A stretch of DNA of 44,856 nt from Lachnospiraceae bacterium OF09-6 (lineage in GTDB: Bacteria > Bacillota > Clostridia > Lachnospirales > Lachnospiraceae): contig QUMM01000028.1 in assembly GCA_003435055.1 (NCBI GenBank), positions 1-44,856 of the forward strand, given 5' to 3'. The notes under the pieces are model-generated. The model was not told where the DNA came from and made no database searches. It worked only from the letters and a program-made list of their open reading frames with translations. Of the stretch, positions 18,085 through 26,885 are shown in pieces. The number at the start of each line of letters is the position of its first letter. Position 1 is the stretch's first letter. A program made the position numbers and the translations under genes.

Positions 18085-18117
18085 GAATTGCTTCGTGCTT
18101 TCGCACTCTCGCAATTC
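18085..18117. repeat. Intra-operon hairpin between permease and binding-protein genes
   Basis: GAATTGC/GCAATTC arms enclose a second stem GTGC-tttc-GCAC. A second small stem (GCACAC/GTGTGT) lies at 18032-18048. Such structures between ABC genes often stabilise or partly terminate mRNA so that the binding protein is made in excess; inferred, not shown. Confidence 0.5.
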
Positions 18118-19125
18118 TTATTTCACGTTTCTCATGCTTGCTTCCAGAAGTTCTTTCTCACGTCTCTGCTTACGGATGAAGTCAGATGTCAGTGCGAAGA
18201 GAAGCAGTGCACCACGGGCTACATACTGCCAGAACGTGGACACATTTACCATGATCAGACCTGTATTGAATGCCTGGATCAGGATTACACCAAGTACCGT
18301 ACCGAACATATCACCCACGCCACCTGCAAAAGATACACCACCGAGAATAACGGCTGTGATGGCATCGAATTCCAGGTTGATGTTTGCTGCCGGCTGTCCG
18401 GAGTTCATACGAGATGAGAATACGATTCCGCCGAGGGCTGTCAGTACACCAATGATAACGAAACATTTTGTTACAATCTGCTGTGGATTCAGACCGGCCA
18501 GTCTGGCTGCTTCCTGGCTTCCGCCAATTGCATATACGCTGCGGCCAAATTTTGTCTTTGCAAGAACAAATCCAAAGATTACGAATGCAAGAATCATCAG
18601 CCATACAGATACCGGAATGGTTAAAAATCTGGCTTTTCCGATGGTCAGGTATGCTTTGTTGCTGATAGATACCGGTTTACCATCGCAGATGATATAAGCA
18701 AAACCACGAATGATATTCTGTGTAACCAGTGTGGCAATGAATGCCTCCAGTTTGATCTTATTTACCATCCATGCATTGAAAAGTCCAACCAGAACACCTG
18801 CCAGTAAAACAACGATGATTGCCACAATCATCGGCATATCTTTGGAAAGCAATAATGCCGCCAGTGTTCCACAGAAAGCTGCCAGTGAACCAGGTGACAG
18901 GTCGTTCTGCCCTGCAATGATCAGGTAAGTATGTCCTACGGCTACCAGACCTACCAGTGAGGCTGCAACCATCAGGTTGATCATGTTGGTCCATGTCAGG
19001 AAGTTCTTGTTCAATGCAGTAAATAATGCGAATACTACAATAATTGCGCCGATCAGAATGAGCTTGTCACCGCCGATCTTACTTAAAATTCCATTTTTTT
19101 CTTTTTTTGTCTCTATATTACTCAT
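18118..19125 (-). CDS. AraH/RbsC-like sugar ABC transporter permease
   Basis: 335 residues with about eight to ten hydrophobic segments of the BPD_transp_2 family. Landmarks are AGQNDLSPGSLAAFCGTLAA (about 70-90), AIGGSQEAARLAGLNPQ (about 195-212, the loop that contacts the ATPase) and AITAVILGGVSFAGGVGDMFG (about 262-282). It transports the monosaccharide delivered by the AraF-like lipoprotein. The start codon overlaps the end of the ATPase gene by eight bases, so translation is probably coupled. Confidence 0.88.
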   Translation of the reverse strand: MSNIETKKEKNGILSKIGGDKLILIGAIIVVFALFTALNKNFLTWTNMINLMVAASLVGLVAVGHTYLIIAGQNDLSPGSLAAFCGTLAALLLSKDMPMIVAIIVVLLAGVLVGLFNAWMVNKIKLEAFIATLVTQNIIRGFAYIICDGKPVSISNKAYLTIGKARFLTIPVSVWLMILAFVIFGFVLAKTKFGRSVYAIGGSQEAARLAGLNPQQIVTKCFVIIGVLTALGGIVFSSRMNSGQPAANINLEFDAITAVILGGVSFAGGVGDMFGTVLGVILIQAFNTGLIMVNVSTFWQYVARGALLLFALTSDFIRKQRREKELLEASMRNVK

Positions 19126-20626
19126 GTGCTTCTTCCCCCATCATTCCCAGACTCAGCAATCTGTCTTCTGTTGCCTCTTCTCTGCTGACTTCTCCTACAA
19201 TCTTCAGAGACTTCATAACCAGAATTCTGTCAGAAAGTCCCATAACTTCCGGCATCTCAGATGAAATCAGGATGACTCCCAGTCCCTGTTTGGCGAACTG
19301 GCAGATCATGTTGTAGAATTCAGACTTGGCTCCAACATCAATACCTTTGGTTGGCTCGTCCAGAATCAGTACCTTTGGATTTGTTGCAATACCGCGGGCT
19401 ACGATACATTTCTGCTGGTTTCCTCCAGAAAGTTCTACAATCTTCTTTTCCGGGGATGGTGTCTTTACTTTAAATTCCCGAATACCTTTATCGACCTCTT
19501 CCGCTTCCTTCTTTGTATCTATGATACCAAGCTTATTGGAATTCTTATCCATCAGTGCAATATTGATATTTCCCGCTACACTTAAGTTACTCAGGATACC
19601 CTGAAGCTTGCGATCTTCCGGTACCAGCACAATACCATTATCCATGGCTTCCTTCGGGGAACGGTTCACAATCTTCTTGCCTTCCAGGATCACCTCACCG
19701 TTCTTCATCTTGTCTGCGCCAATGATGGCGCGCATCAGTTCAGTTCTTCCTGCTCCGACCAGTCCGGAGAATCCAAGTACTTCTCCTTTATGTAATACGA
19801 AAGAATTCTCTTTTACATAATCGGAAGAAACACCTTTCACTTCCAGAAGAACATCTCCGATCTTATCATTTCTGTCCAGGCTGTTAAAGATATCACCCAG
19901 ATCGCGGCCGACCATCATCTTGATCAGCTGCTGCTCTGGCACTTCTTTTGTAACAACCGTATCTACATAATGACCATCTTTAAAAATGGCAACCTTATCT
20001 GCGATCTCCTGGATCTCTGCCATACGATGGGATACATAAATGATGATCTTTCCCTGTGCCTTCAGCTTGGCAATGATCTCGAACAAACTGTCTATCTCTG
20101 CATCACTTAAGCTGGCTGTCGGTTCATCAAAACAGATGACCTTCAGGTTCTCACGGCTGTAGGCTTTCATGATTTCAACCATCTGCTGATAAGCAATACT
20201 CAGATCCTTTACCTTCGTAGATGGTGAAATCGGAAGTCCAAAATCATCGATAATCTCTTTCGCCATCTTATTGGCTTTCGCAGTATCAATGATGCCAAAC
20301 TTATTAACCGGCATTCTTCCAAGATATATGTTCTCAGCTACACTCAGTTCCAACAAAATCTGTCGTTCCTGATAAATAATACTGATTCCCTCCTGAATTG
20401 CTTCGTGTGGAGAGTGAAAGTGCTTCTGTACACCATCCAGCAAATATTCACCGCTGGTTGGCTGATAGTCTCCGTTGAGTACCTTCAGCAGCGTAGACTT
20501 TCCGGCACCGTTCTCGCCAAGGAATGCCAGGACTTCTCCGCCATAGGCTTTAAAGCATATATTATCCAGTGCTTTTACACCAGGGAAATACTTTGAGATA
20601 TTCTTAAACTCAAGTACACTGCCCAT
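19118..20626 (-). CDS. AraG/MglA-like sugar ABC transporter ATPase (double-domain)
   Basis: 502 residues with two ABC domains. Domain 1 has Walker A GENGAGKS at 37-44, Q-loop IIYQER, signature LSIAYQQM and Walker B VICFDEPTASL. Domain 2 has the usual degenerate P-loop GLVGAGRTE, signature LSGGNQQK and Walker B VLILDEPTKGIDVGAK. The length matches E. coli AraG (504). It powers monosaccharide import with the permease and lipoprotein encoded downstream. The start has AAGGAGG upstream. First gene of the operon, with a -10 box at 20658-20663 and the shared AraC-type element at 20683-20721. Confidence 0.9.
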   Translation of the reverse strand: MGSVLEFKNISKYFPGVKALDNICFKAYGGEVLAFLGENGAGKSTLLKVLNGDYQPTSGEYLLDGVQKHFHSPHEAIQEGISIIYQERQILLELSVAENIYLGRMPVNKFGIIDTAKANKMAKEIIDDFGLPISPSTKVKDLSIAYQQMVEIMKAYSRENLKVICFDEPTASLSDAEIDSLFEIIAKLKAQGKIIIYVSHRMAEIQEIADKVAIFKDGHYVDTVVTKEVPEQQLIKMMVGRDLGDIFNSLDRNDKIGDVLLEVKGVSSDYVKENSFVLHKGEVLGFSGLVGAGRTELMRAIIGADKMKNGEVILEGKKIVNRSPKEAMDNGIVLVPEDRKLQGILSNLSVAGNINIALMDKNSNKLGIIDTKKEAEEVDKGIREFKVKTPSPEKKIVELSGGNQQKCIVARGIATNPKVLILDEPTKGIDVGAKSEFYNMICQFAKQGLGVILISSEMPEVMGLSDRILVMKSLKIVGEVSREEATEDRLLSLGMMGEEAHE

Positions 20627-20657
20627 ATTCTTTCCCTCCTTACATTATCTACCTGTT

Positions 20658-20663
20658 ATTATA
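20658..20663 (-). promoter_or_regulatory. -10 box of the sugar ABC operon
   Basis: TATAAT on the minus strand lies 32 bp from the proximal half-site of the 39-bp element; the DUF5107 promoter has the same arrangement with 33 bp. No consensus -35 box is seen, as expected for an activator-dependent promoter. Confidence 0.6.
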
Positions 20664-20682
20664 TCCGTGTCTCCTGCTTATT

Positions 20683-20721
20683 TCATTACTTGAAATTGCT
20701 ATGGAGTTTAAAAAAATTGCT
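20683..20721. promoter_or_regulatory. Shared 39-bp regulatory element, copy 2 (AraC-type direct repeat)
   Basis: TTGCT at 20696-20700 and 20717-20721 are 21 bp apart, with the 16-mer GTTTAAAAAAATTGCT identical to copy 1. TCATTA at the left end is also shared. It sits in the divergent region between the ABC operon and the aldose epimerase gene, so one activator could serve both directions. The remaining intergenic sequence to 20928 is T-rich and holds only a weak possible epimerase promoter (TTGCAT-17-TACAGT). Confidence 0.7.
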
Positions 20722-20928
20722 ATTTTTGTATATTCTGCGTACATGTCCTTTTATTTTTGTTCGTTTTTTAGTTATTTTTTATACATGTTTTTGCATAGCA
20801 ACCGTCATTTCTTCAGATCTTTTGTTTGTTTTTTTCTTTTTCCCACTTTTTTTCTGCACTTCTTGCATAATTTTCTATTCTGCGTTACAGTAAATAGCAA
20901 AAAGTAAAAGCGAAAGCAGGTTATCATT

Positions 20929-21999
20929 ATGCAGATTTCTAAATCAGTTTTAACTGACACTCATTTTTCTAATCATCCGAAAAACTATATGTTGCGTCTG
21001 ATATGTGAAGACGGCTTTTTTGTGTCTCTTCTTGGCACCGGTGCGTCCGTTCGGCAGATTGGTTTTCCATCCAGACAAATGGATTTACAAAATCTTGCTC
21101 TTTCTTTTTCGCAGGAAAGTACTTATTTTTCCAACCCTCTGTATGCAGGAGCCACACTGGCACCAACCGCCGGCCGCATTTCTCATGGTTTCCTCCCGAT
21201 GGGCGACCATCTATATAAGCTCTCCCGAAATGAGAACGGCATTCATTCCCTTCATGGCGGTTTTGAAAATGCTTCTTTCCGCGTCTGGGAATTACATTCT
21301 GCGTCAGTCACTCCTTCTGGTGATGCACAGGTAAGTTTCACCTGCGCTCTTCCCGATGGACTGGATGGTTTTCCTGGCAATCGCCATATCACCGTTACTT
21401 ATACTCTGACAGAAGCCCATCAGCTTACCATGGATTACAACGCCATCTCCGACCAGGATACGTATTTCAACATTTCCAACCACAGTTACTTTAATCTGTC
21501 TGGCGACTTTTCCCGCCCGGCCACAGATCATATTCTCCAGATTCATGCTGACCGCTACATCTGTAACGCTCCAGACTTTATCCCGGAAAGAATCTCTGAT
21601 GTAACCGATACACCCTTTGACTTCCGCCATCCGATCGCTCTGTCTGCACAGCTTCAGAAGTATCCAGGATACATTCAGATCCGGCGCAATCAGGGCTACA
21701 ATCATGGATTCCTTCTGAATCACTCGTCCGACTCCCCGGATCTGCTCTGCACCCTGCCGGATGGTTCCATGCAGATGTCCATTACATCTGATGCTCCATG
21801 TATGGTGCTGTATTCCGGTGGCTATATCGACGACAGACAACAGCTGATCAATGGTCAGCATACTGTCCCGTCCTGTGCCCTGGCTTTTGAATTTCAGGAT
21901 TATCCAGATGCTCCTGGCGGCCATGGATTTCCATACCATATCACTAACGCTGGTACTCCATGGAAACGTCAGATCCGCTATCAGTTTACGATCCGCTGA
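20929..21999 (+). CDS. galM: Aldose 1-epimerase (mutarotase)
   Basis: 356 residues of the galactose mutarotase family. The substrate-binding motif GRISHG with ENGIHSLHGG is at about 82-110, the catalytic His is in ISNHSYFNLSG (about 180) and the catalytic Glu in ALAFEFQDYPDAP (about 320). It interconverts alpha and beta anomers of free aldoses; here it would supply the anomer used by the sugar dehydrogenase encoded 4 kb away. Divergent from the ABC operon and sharing its regulatory region. The ribosome site AGCAGG is weak. Its 3' end overlaps the convergent AraC gene by 14 bases. Sugar specificity is unknown. Confidence 0.88.
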   Translation: MQISKSVLTDTHFSNHPKNYMLRLICEDGFFVSLLGTGASVRQIGFPSRQMDLQNLALSFSQESTYFSNPLYAGATLAPTAGRISHGFLPMGDHLYKLSRNENGIHSLHGGFENASFRVWELHSASVTPSGDAQVSFTCALPDGLDGFPGNRHITVTYTLTEAHQLTMDYNAISDQDTYFNISNHSYFNLSGDFSRPATDHILQIHADRYICNAPDFIPERISDVTDTPFDFRHPIALSAQLQKYPGYIQIRRNQGYNHGFLLNHSSDSPDLLCTLPDGSMQMSITSDAPCMVLYSGGYIDDRQQLINGQHTVPSCALAFEFQDYPDAPGGHGFPYHITNAGTPWKRQIRYQFTIR

Positions 22000-22842
22000 C
22001 TTTTTCTTTCCAGCTGCTGCGATACTCTGATGGCGTCATTCCGATCTCCTGTCGAAAAATCCGGCTGAAATACTGCGGCGTTCCATAGCCAGTCTCAAGT
22101 GCGATCTCTGTGACACTCTTAGAAGTCTCCCACAGCAATTCTTTTGCCTTGTTCAGGCGAAGGGCCTGTATGTAATCCAGGCAGGACATCCCGATTTCCT
22201 GTGTGAAATACCGGCGCAGGAAACGGGAACTGATGCCCTGTCTGGCAGCCAGATCCTCGATCTGCAATGGCTCCTGGTAATGCTCCTGAATATATTTCAG
22301 AATATCCCGGATCTTCTCATTACGAATCCCGGCTTCTGTTGTGTGAGTTTTCTTTCCATGATAGCCCAGGCTACCACCAGCTGAAGAACTGACAGATCCA
22401 GCATTGTCATCCCATAAGATTCTTTATCCACACGGCAGATCCGGGAGATCTGCTCCATAACCGGCACCAGATCCTCACAGTTTTTCAGTACCTGATATTC
22501 TCGCTTTCTTTCGCTGAAAGGAAATATCTCTTTCATATCTTCCGGTATCCGAATACTCATCTCTGTCTGCTGAATCTTACAGCCGCTTTTGGCATCTACC
22601 AGAAATCCATGATTTTGAAACGGCGTAATCACAATACATTCTCCAGCTTTCAGGGGAACATATTCTGTGTCAAAAATCATCATGCATTTTCCCTGAAGCA
22701 CGTAATTAATCTCATACTCGATATGCCTGTGCGCTTCATACCGGTAACTTGGGAGGAAACGATAAGTTCCGGACTTTCGGACTTCTGCCAGGCTTTCTTC
22801 CTCTTTCAGTAATTTCAATGCCTTTTTCTTAACTTCATTCAT
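21986..22842 (-). CDS. AraC-family regulator of the oxidation operon (one-base frameshift)
   Basis: The 181-residue frame from 22842 holds the cupin-type sensing domain (EAHRHIEYEINYVLQGK, LKAGECIVITPFQNHGF). The frame ending at 21986 holds the double helix-turn-helix (IEDLAARQGISSRFLRRYF, SVTEIALETGYGTPQYFSRI, GMTPSEYR). Adding one A to the A4 run (T4 at 22348-22351) joins them through RDILKYIQEHYQEPLQIED into a normal protein of about 285 residues. It is the last gene of the lactonase-SDR-dehydratase-RraA operon, 15 bases after RraA, and so probably that operon's sugar-responsive regulator. If the indel is real the DNA-binding domain is lost. Confidence 0.8.
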
Positions 22843-22857
22843 GCTTCTTTGTGTCCT

Positions 22858-23547
22858 TTACATGATCCCATGTTTCGCAAAAGACTCTACCGTACTCATT
22901 CCACCGCGGATTGCTTCTGCAACCATTTTTTCACCGGTTGCTTTCTCGTAAGCTTTCTGGATGACTTCAGTCTCCACTTCTTTTGGAATGACCAGAACAC
23001 CATCCAGATCTCCGAAAATGATATCACCAGGATTGATTCTGACGCCATCCATCTCGATCGGCACACGATAATCAATGACTTTTCCTCTCGGTCCCTGATC
23101 CTGTGCGTATCTTCCATAGGAGAAGCATGGGAAGTTCAGTTCCAGAATGCCTCTGGTATCTCTGTGGAAGCCATTTACCACTGCACCTGCTGCTTTTAAG
23201 ATCTTCATTCTGGTGCACATCAGTTCTCCTACCAACGCATAACTTGGTGAAGAACCGCTGCAAATATAGACTTCATTTTCCTTCAGATCATCCAGTGCTT
23301 CCAGCATCAGACCAAAGTGCTTTTTCATGATCGGATTCTGTCCATCGGACAATTCTTCAAATGCATCTGCTTCCAGTACCGGCATGGCTCTTCCTGCCAC
23401 TACCATCTCTTCACGCATTGGCTGAATCCGCTGTGGAAGAAACTGATGACGATAATTCATCTTATCCAGGATATCGCCAATGACCGCTGAATACAGTTCT
23501 TTTTTCATCATTGCAAATAACTCATTGTCATCTTTCCATGTAATCAT
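22858..23547 (-). CDS. RraA-family protein, candidate pyruvate-type aldolase
   Basis: 229 residues of the RraA/HMG-CHA aldolase superfamily. The motif block ALVGELMCTRMKILKAAG then AVVNGFHRDTRGI keeps the Arg-Asp pair that in aldolase members binds the divalent metal and substrate carboxylate. PGDIIFGDLDGVLVIPKE near 180-200 is also typical. It lies three bases after the sugar-acid dehydratase gene with GGAG ahead of its start. In this operon slot a 2-keto-3-deoxy sugar-acid aldolase is expected, so cleavage to pyruvate and an aldehyde is the favoured role. This is inference; other RraA relatives only regulate RNase E, which is unlikely here. Confidence 0.75.
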   Translation of the reverse strand: MITWKDDNELFAMMKKELYSAVIGDILDKMNYRHQFLPQRIQPMREEMVVAGRAMPVLEADAFEELSDGQNPIMKKHFGLMLEALDDLKENEVYICSGSSPSYALVGELMCTRMKILKAAGAVVNGFHRDTRGILELNFPCFSYGRYAQDQGPRGKVIDYRVPIEMDGVRINPGDIIFGDLDGVLVIPKEVETEVIQKAYEKATGEKMVAEAIRGGMSTVESFAKHGIM

Positions 23548-23550
23548 GTC

Positions 23551-25221
23551 TTACTCCATTTCCATCACGGCGCCTTCTGCCGCTGATTTTGTGATTTTTC
23601 GGTATATGTTAAGGTAGCCATCCGGAAGCTGCTTTTCCACCGGCTTCCATAACGTTCTTCTTTTTTCCAGTTCCACATCGCTTACGTGGAGGGTGATCTT
23701 GCGATTCGGCACATCAATAGTGATCTCATCTCCATCTTCTACCAGTGCCAGATTGCCGCCTTCGTATGCCTCCGGTGAGATATGTCCCACAAAGCATCCC
23801 CGGTTGGATCCGGAGAATCTTCCATCTGTGACAATCGTACAGCTGTCCGACAGATTCATTCCTTCCAGACATTTCATCGGACGATACATCTCCGGCATCC
23901 CCGGTCCTCCCTTCGGTCCTTCATAACGAAGAACTACCATGGTATTGGGCTGTACCACTCCGGCCAGAATTGCCTCACAGGCTTCCTGCTCGCTTTGATA
24001 TACTTTGGCTTTTCCAGTTACAGTCATCAGATGTTCCGGGATCGCTGCCGGCTTTACCACGGCTCCAAGTGGCGCCAGATTGCCAGTCAGAATCGCTACC
24101 CCTCCATCCGAATGGAATGGTTCTGCCACGGTACGAATCACTTCCCGGAATGTGGAATACTCTGTATGCTGAAGATTCTCTTTTACCGTCTTTCCACTGG
24201 CTGTGATACAGTCTCCGTGAAGAAGCGGTTCCAGTTCTTTCATCACTGCAGGTACTCCACCTGCTTCATAGAAGTCCACCATATCATATGGAGAAGCAGG
24301 ATAAACAGAAGCGATCTGTGGAATCCGCTTGCTGAAACGGTCAAAGGCTTCCAGTGGAAGATGGCCCAGACCGGCTTCTTTATGAATTGCCTGCAGATGC
24401 ATGATACCATTGGTAGAACCGCCCATGGCCATCAGCACCATAATCGCATTTTCAATCGCTTCTTTTGTCATCACCTGTCTGGCCGTAATGCCTTTTTTCA
24501 CCAGTCCCATGACTGCACGTCCGGTCTCATACGCCATCTGAAGGCGCTTTGCATAAACAGCAGGGATCACTGCACTTCCCGGAAGGCTCATGCCCATGGC
24601 TTCTGCCAGACATCCCATAGTATTCGCGGTTCCCAGCATGGCACAGGAGCCTGCACACGGTTCCGCCAGATTCTCAATCTTACGAAATTCCTCTTCATCA
24701 ATCTCGCCTCGCTGTTTCCAGCCAACGGCTTCTGTCACGATATTTCCATCGTAATGTTTTCCTTTATAACAGGCCGGCACCATCGGACCGCTGTTGCAAA
24801 ATACCGCCGGAATATCCAGTCTGGCTGCTGCCATCAGAAGTCCCGGTACGATTTTGTCACAGGATCCCAGCAAAACAAGCCCATCAAAACGATGTGCCCG
24901 AACCATACATTCTACGGTCGAAGCAATCAGATCTCTGGATGGCAGAATGTAACGCATACCCTCATGTCCTTCTGCGATTCCATCACATGGAGCAATATCT
25001 CCAAATGTCATGGCCGTTCCTCCTGCTGCCTCGATGCCTTTCCCGGCCTGCTCACACAGTTCATTGATGTTGTAATGTCCCGGTGTCGCATTGGTGTAGG
25101 TATTGACGATAGCGATCAGCGGTTTGCCAAGAGCTTCATCCGTAAATCCCATCGCCTTGTACAGTGCTCTTTTTAATGCACCTTTATCTCCCTGCAACAA
25201 ACTGTTATAATATTTGCTCAT
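23551..25221 (-). CDS. IlvD/Edd-family sugar-acid dehydratase
   Basis: 556 residues. Fe-S cluster and active-site landmarks are PCDGIAEGHEGM (about 78), LLGSCDKIVPG (about 117) and EPCAGSCAMLGTANTMG (about 188), with GGSTNGIMHL, YEGPKGGPGMPEM and TDGRFSGSNRG in the rest. The family covers dihydroxy-acid dehydratase, 6-phosphogluconate dehydratase and arabonate/xylonate/galactonate dehydratases. Because its operon holds a sugar dehydrogenase, lactonase and aldolase candidate and no ilv genes, an aldonate dehydratase producing a 2-keto-3-deoxy acid is favoured over IlvD. GGAGG precedes the ATG by eight bases; the gap to the SDR gene is three bases. Confidence 0.85.
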   Translation of the reverse strand: MSKYYNSLLQGDKGALKRALYKAMGFTDEALGKPLIAIVNTYTNATPGHYNINELCEQAGKGIEAAGGTAMTFGDIAPCDGIAEGHEGMRYILPSRDLIASTVECMVRAHRFDGLVLLGSCDKIVPGLLMAAARLDIPAVFCNSGPMVPACYKGKHYDGNIVTEAVGWKQRGEIDEEEFRKIENLAEPCAGSCAMLGTANTMGCLAEAMGMSLPGSAVIPAVYAKRLQMAYETGRAVMGLVKKGITARQVMTKEAIENAIMVLMAMGGSTNGIMHLQAIHKEAGLGHLPLEAFDRFSKRIPQIASVYPASPYDMVDFYEAGGVPAVMKELEPLLHGDCITASGKTVKENLQHTEYSTFREVIRTVAEPFHSDGGVAILTGNLAPLGAVVKPAAIPEHLMTVTGKAKVYQSEQEACEAILAGVVQPNTMVVLRYEGPKGGPGMPEMYRPMKCLEGMNLSDSCTIVTDGRFSGSNRGCFVGHISPEAYEGGNLALVEDGDEITIDVPNRKITLHVSDVELEKRRTLWKPVEKQLPDGYLNIYRKITKSAAEGAVMEME

Positions 25222-25224
25222 TGC

Positions 25225-25992
25225 TTAATCCTCCACGAAATCATTAGCTGCAACTACCGGAAGGGTAGCACCGCCATCCATCACCAGTGTGGTTCCTGTA
25301 ATATAGGCCGCTTCTTCCGATGCCAGATATACGACTCCTTTTGCAATCTCTGTGGTCGTTGCAAATCTGCCAAACGGCAGTCTTTCTGCCGCTTTCAAAC
25401 GAATATCTCCCGGCTCCCATCCCACATCGGTATAACCCGGTGCAATCGCTACCATACGAATGCCATACAGGGACAATTCCATTGCCGCATTTTTTGTAAA
25501 TTTAGAAATTGCTGCCTTATTAGGAGCATAGATCGTTGCTCTCGGCCAGCATCCGTTGATCTGATTCGATGAAAGATTGATAATTGTTCCCTTTACCTTC
25601 TGTTCAATCATCTTCTTTGCTGCGATCTGGCTGCTGAAATATACACCTTTCCAGTCAATCGCGGTCATCTGGTCAAACATCTCTTCGGTAGCATCTAAGA
25701 AATACACCTCACTGCTGATTCCTGCATTATTCACCAGTACATCTACCACCGGGAATACTTCAAAAACCTGACGGTACATCTTTTCGATATCTGCTACTTT
25801 TCCCATATCAGCATATACTGTCATGGTCTGCACACCAAACTTTTCCATTTCCCTGCACAATTCTTCGGCTGCTGCTTTGTTGCTGTGATAATTCACAATG
25901 ACATTATAGCCTGCCTCTGCCATACAGTAAGCAATCTGCCTTCCAATCCCTTTTGCTGCACCTGTTACCAGTGCTGTCTTCCTAATCCCCAT
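25225..25992 (-). CDS. SDR-family sugar dehydrogenase
   Basis: 255 residues, classical short-chain dehydrogenase. It has the NAD(P)-binding TGAAKGIG (about 11-18), NNAG (about 88), catalytic Ser in INLSSNQ and the YAPNK active-site pair (about 155-160), and a C-terminal VYLASEEAAYITG. Context suggests oxidation of an aldose to its lactone: the gene overlaps the lactonase gene by 11 bases and is followed after three bases by the aldonate-type dehydratase. NAD versus NADP preference and the exact sugar cannot be read from sequence. A 3-oxoacyl reductase role is possible for the fold but unlikely here. Confidence 0.83.
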   Translation of the reverse strand: MGIRKTALVTGAAKGIGRQIAYCMAEAGYNVIVNYHSNKAAAEELCREMEKFGVQTMTVYADMGKVADIEKMYRQVFEVFPVVDVLVNNAGISSEVYFLDATEEMFDQMTAIDWKGVYFSSQIAAKKMIEQKVKGTIINLSSNQINGCWPRATIYAPNKAAISKFTKNAAMELSLYGIRMVAIAPGYTDVGWEPGDIRLKAAERLPFGRFATTTEIAKGVVYLASEEAAYITGTTLVMDGGATLPVVAANDFVED

Positions 25993-26823
25993 ATCTGTAC
26001 ACCTCGCCTCCTGTTACCTGTACCTCTTCTACATATAGTTCTCCACCATCGCCATTGTCATCTCTTGCTGTTGTAATATAGAGCTGCGCTTTGCTCTTTC
26101 CTCCAAAACAGCAGCAGCTGACATTGGCATCTGGTACCGGAATTCTCTCTAACACTTCTCCGGTGGCCGGATCTGCGCAGATCACCTGATATCCGCCCCA
26201 CATGGCAATCCACAGATGTCCTTCACTGTCCATGCACATACCATCCGGTGAGCCTTTTTCCTTCTTCAGATCAATGGCTGTCCTCTTCTCCGTAATCTGT
26301 CCATCCTCTGTCATCCGGTAACGATCCACCTTATCCGTTGCTGTATCCACATGATAAAACAATGCTTTTTTTGTATCCCATGCCAGACCGTTCGGTATGG
26401 TAAATCCGGAATAAATCATCTTAATCTGATCTTTTTCGATACAAAATAATGCGCCTGCATGAGATGCCGATTCATCCTGCGCCATGGCCATACTGCCAAG
26501 CCATAAGCGTCCTTTCGGATCGCATTTGCCATCGTTGTAACGGATACCATCGGGCAGACAGCTTTCCATGACTTTGTCTGCTGTCCGTTTGTCAAAATCC
26601 ACATGATACAGACCATCCGGCAATGCAGCGATTAAAGTTCCATCTTTTTTCAGCACAAGGTCGCTGACATAGTCCGGCAGCTCCATCTGATTCAGGCTTT
26701 CACAATCCGGCTGAGACAGTATATTTTTCGGCATTCAATATCTACAAAATATAACTTCTCAGAGCACTCATCCCAGATACAGCCTTCCAGTAATCGTCCA
26801 TGCAGAACCGTCATTTTTTCCAT
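25982..26823 (-). CDS. SMP-30/gluconolactonase-family sugar lactonase (one-base frameshift)
   Basis: The frame ending at 25982 carries most of the beta-propeller (DGIRYNDGKCDPKGRLWLGSM, FTIPNGLAWD, FYHVDTATDKVDRY, GSPDGMCMDSEGHLWIAMWGG), with metal-ligand Asn and Asp in NDGKCD, IPNGLAWD and PDGM. Its apparent start at 26734 lacks the first blade. That blade (LLEGCIWDECSEKLYFVDIE) is encoded from the ATG at 26823, which has AGGAG nine bases upstream, in another frame. One extra A in the A5 run (T5 at 26724-26728) joins the two into about 280 residues, the family norm. It hydrolyses sugar lactones to aldonates. First gene of the oxidation operon. Confidence 0.8.
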
Positions 26824-26852
26824 TTTTTTCATCTCCTAACCGGATATTTATG

Positions 26853-26858
26853 CTAATT
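26853..26858 (-). promoter_or_regulatory. -10 box of the sugar-oxidation operon
   Basis: TATAAT on the minus strand (within TTTGTATAATTAGC) lies about 30 bp upstream of the SMP-30 start. The expected -35 position reads TAGCCA, a poor match, suggesting activation by a regulator. Confidence 0.55.
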
Positions 26859-26885
26859 ATACAAAGCTTCTCCATAAATGGCTAC

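Noticed and set aside
23782..25176. A 464-codon plus-strand ORF opposite the IlvD/Edd dehydratase gene
   Set aside because: It is antisense to a gene with clear family motifs and operon context, and its translation is rich in Cys, His and Ser with no recognisable domain. A shadow ORF.
23551..25221. Dihydroxy-acid dehydratase (ilvD) of branched-chain amino-acid synthesis
   Set aside because: No ilv or leu genes are nearby; the gene is embedded in a sugar dehydrogenase-lactonase operon, so a sugar-acid substrate is favoured.
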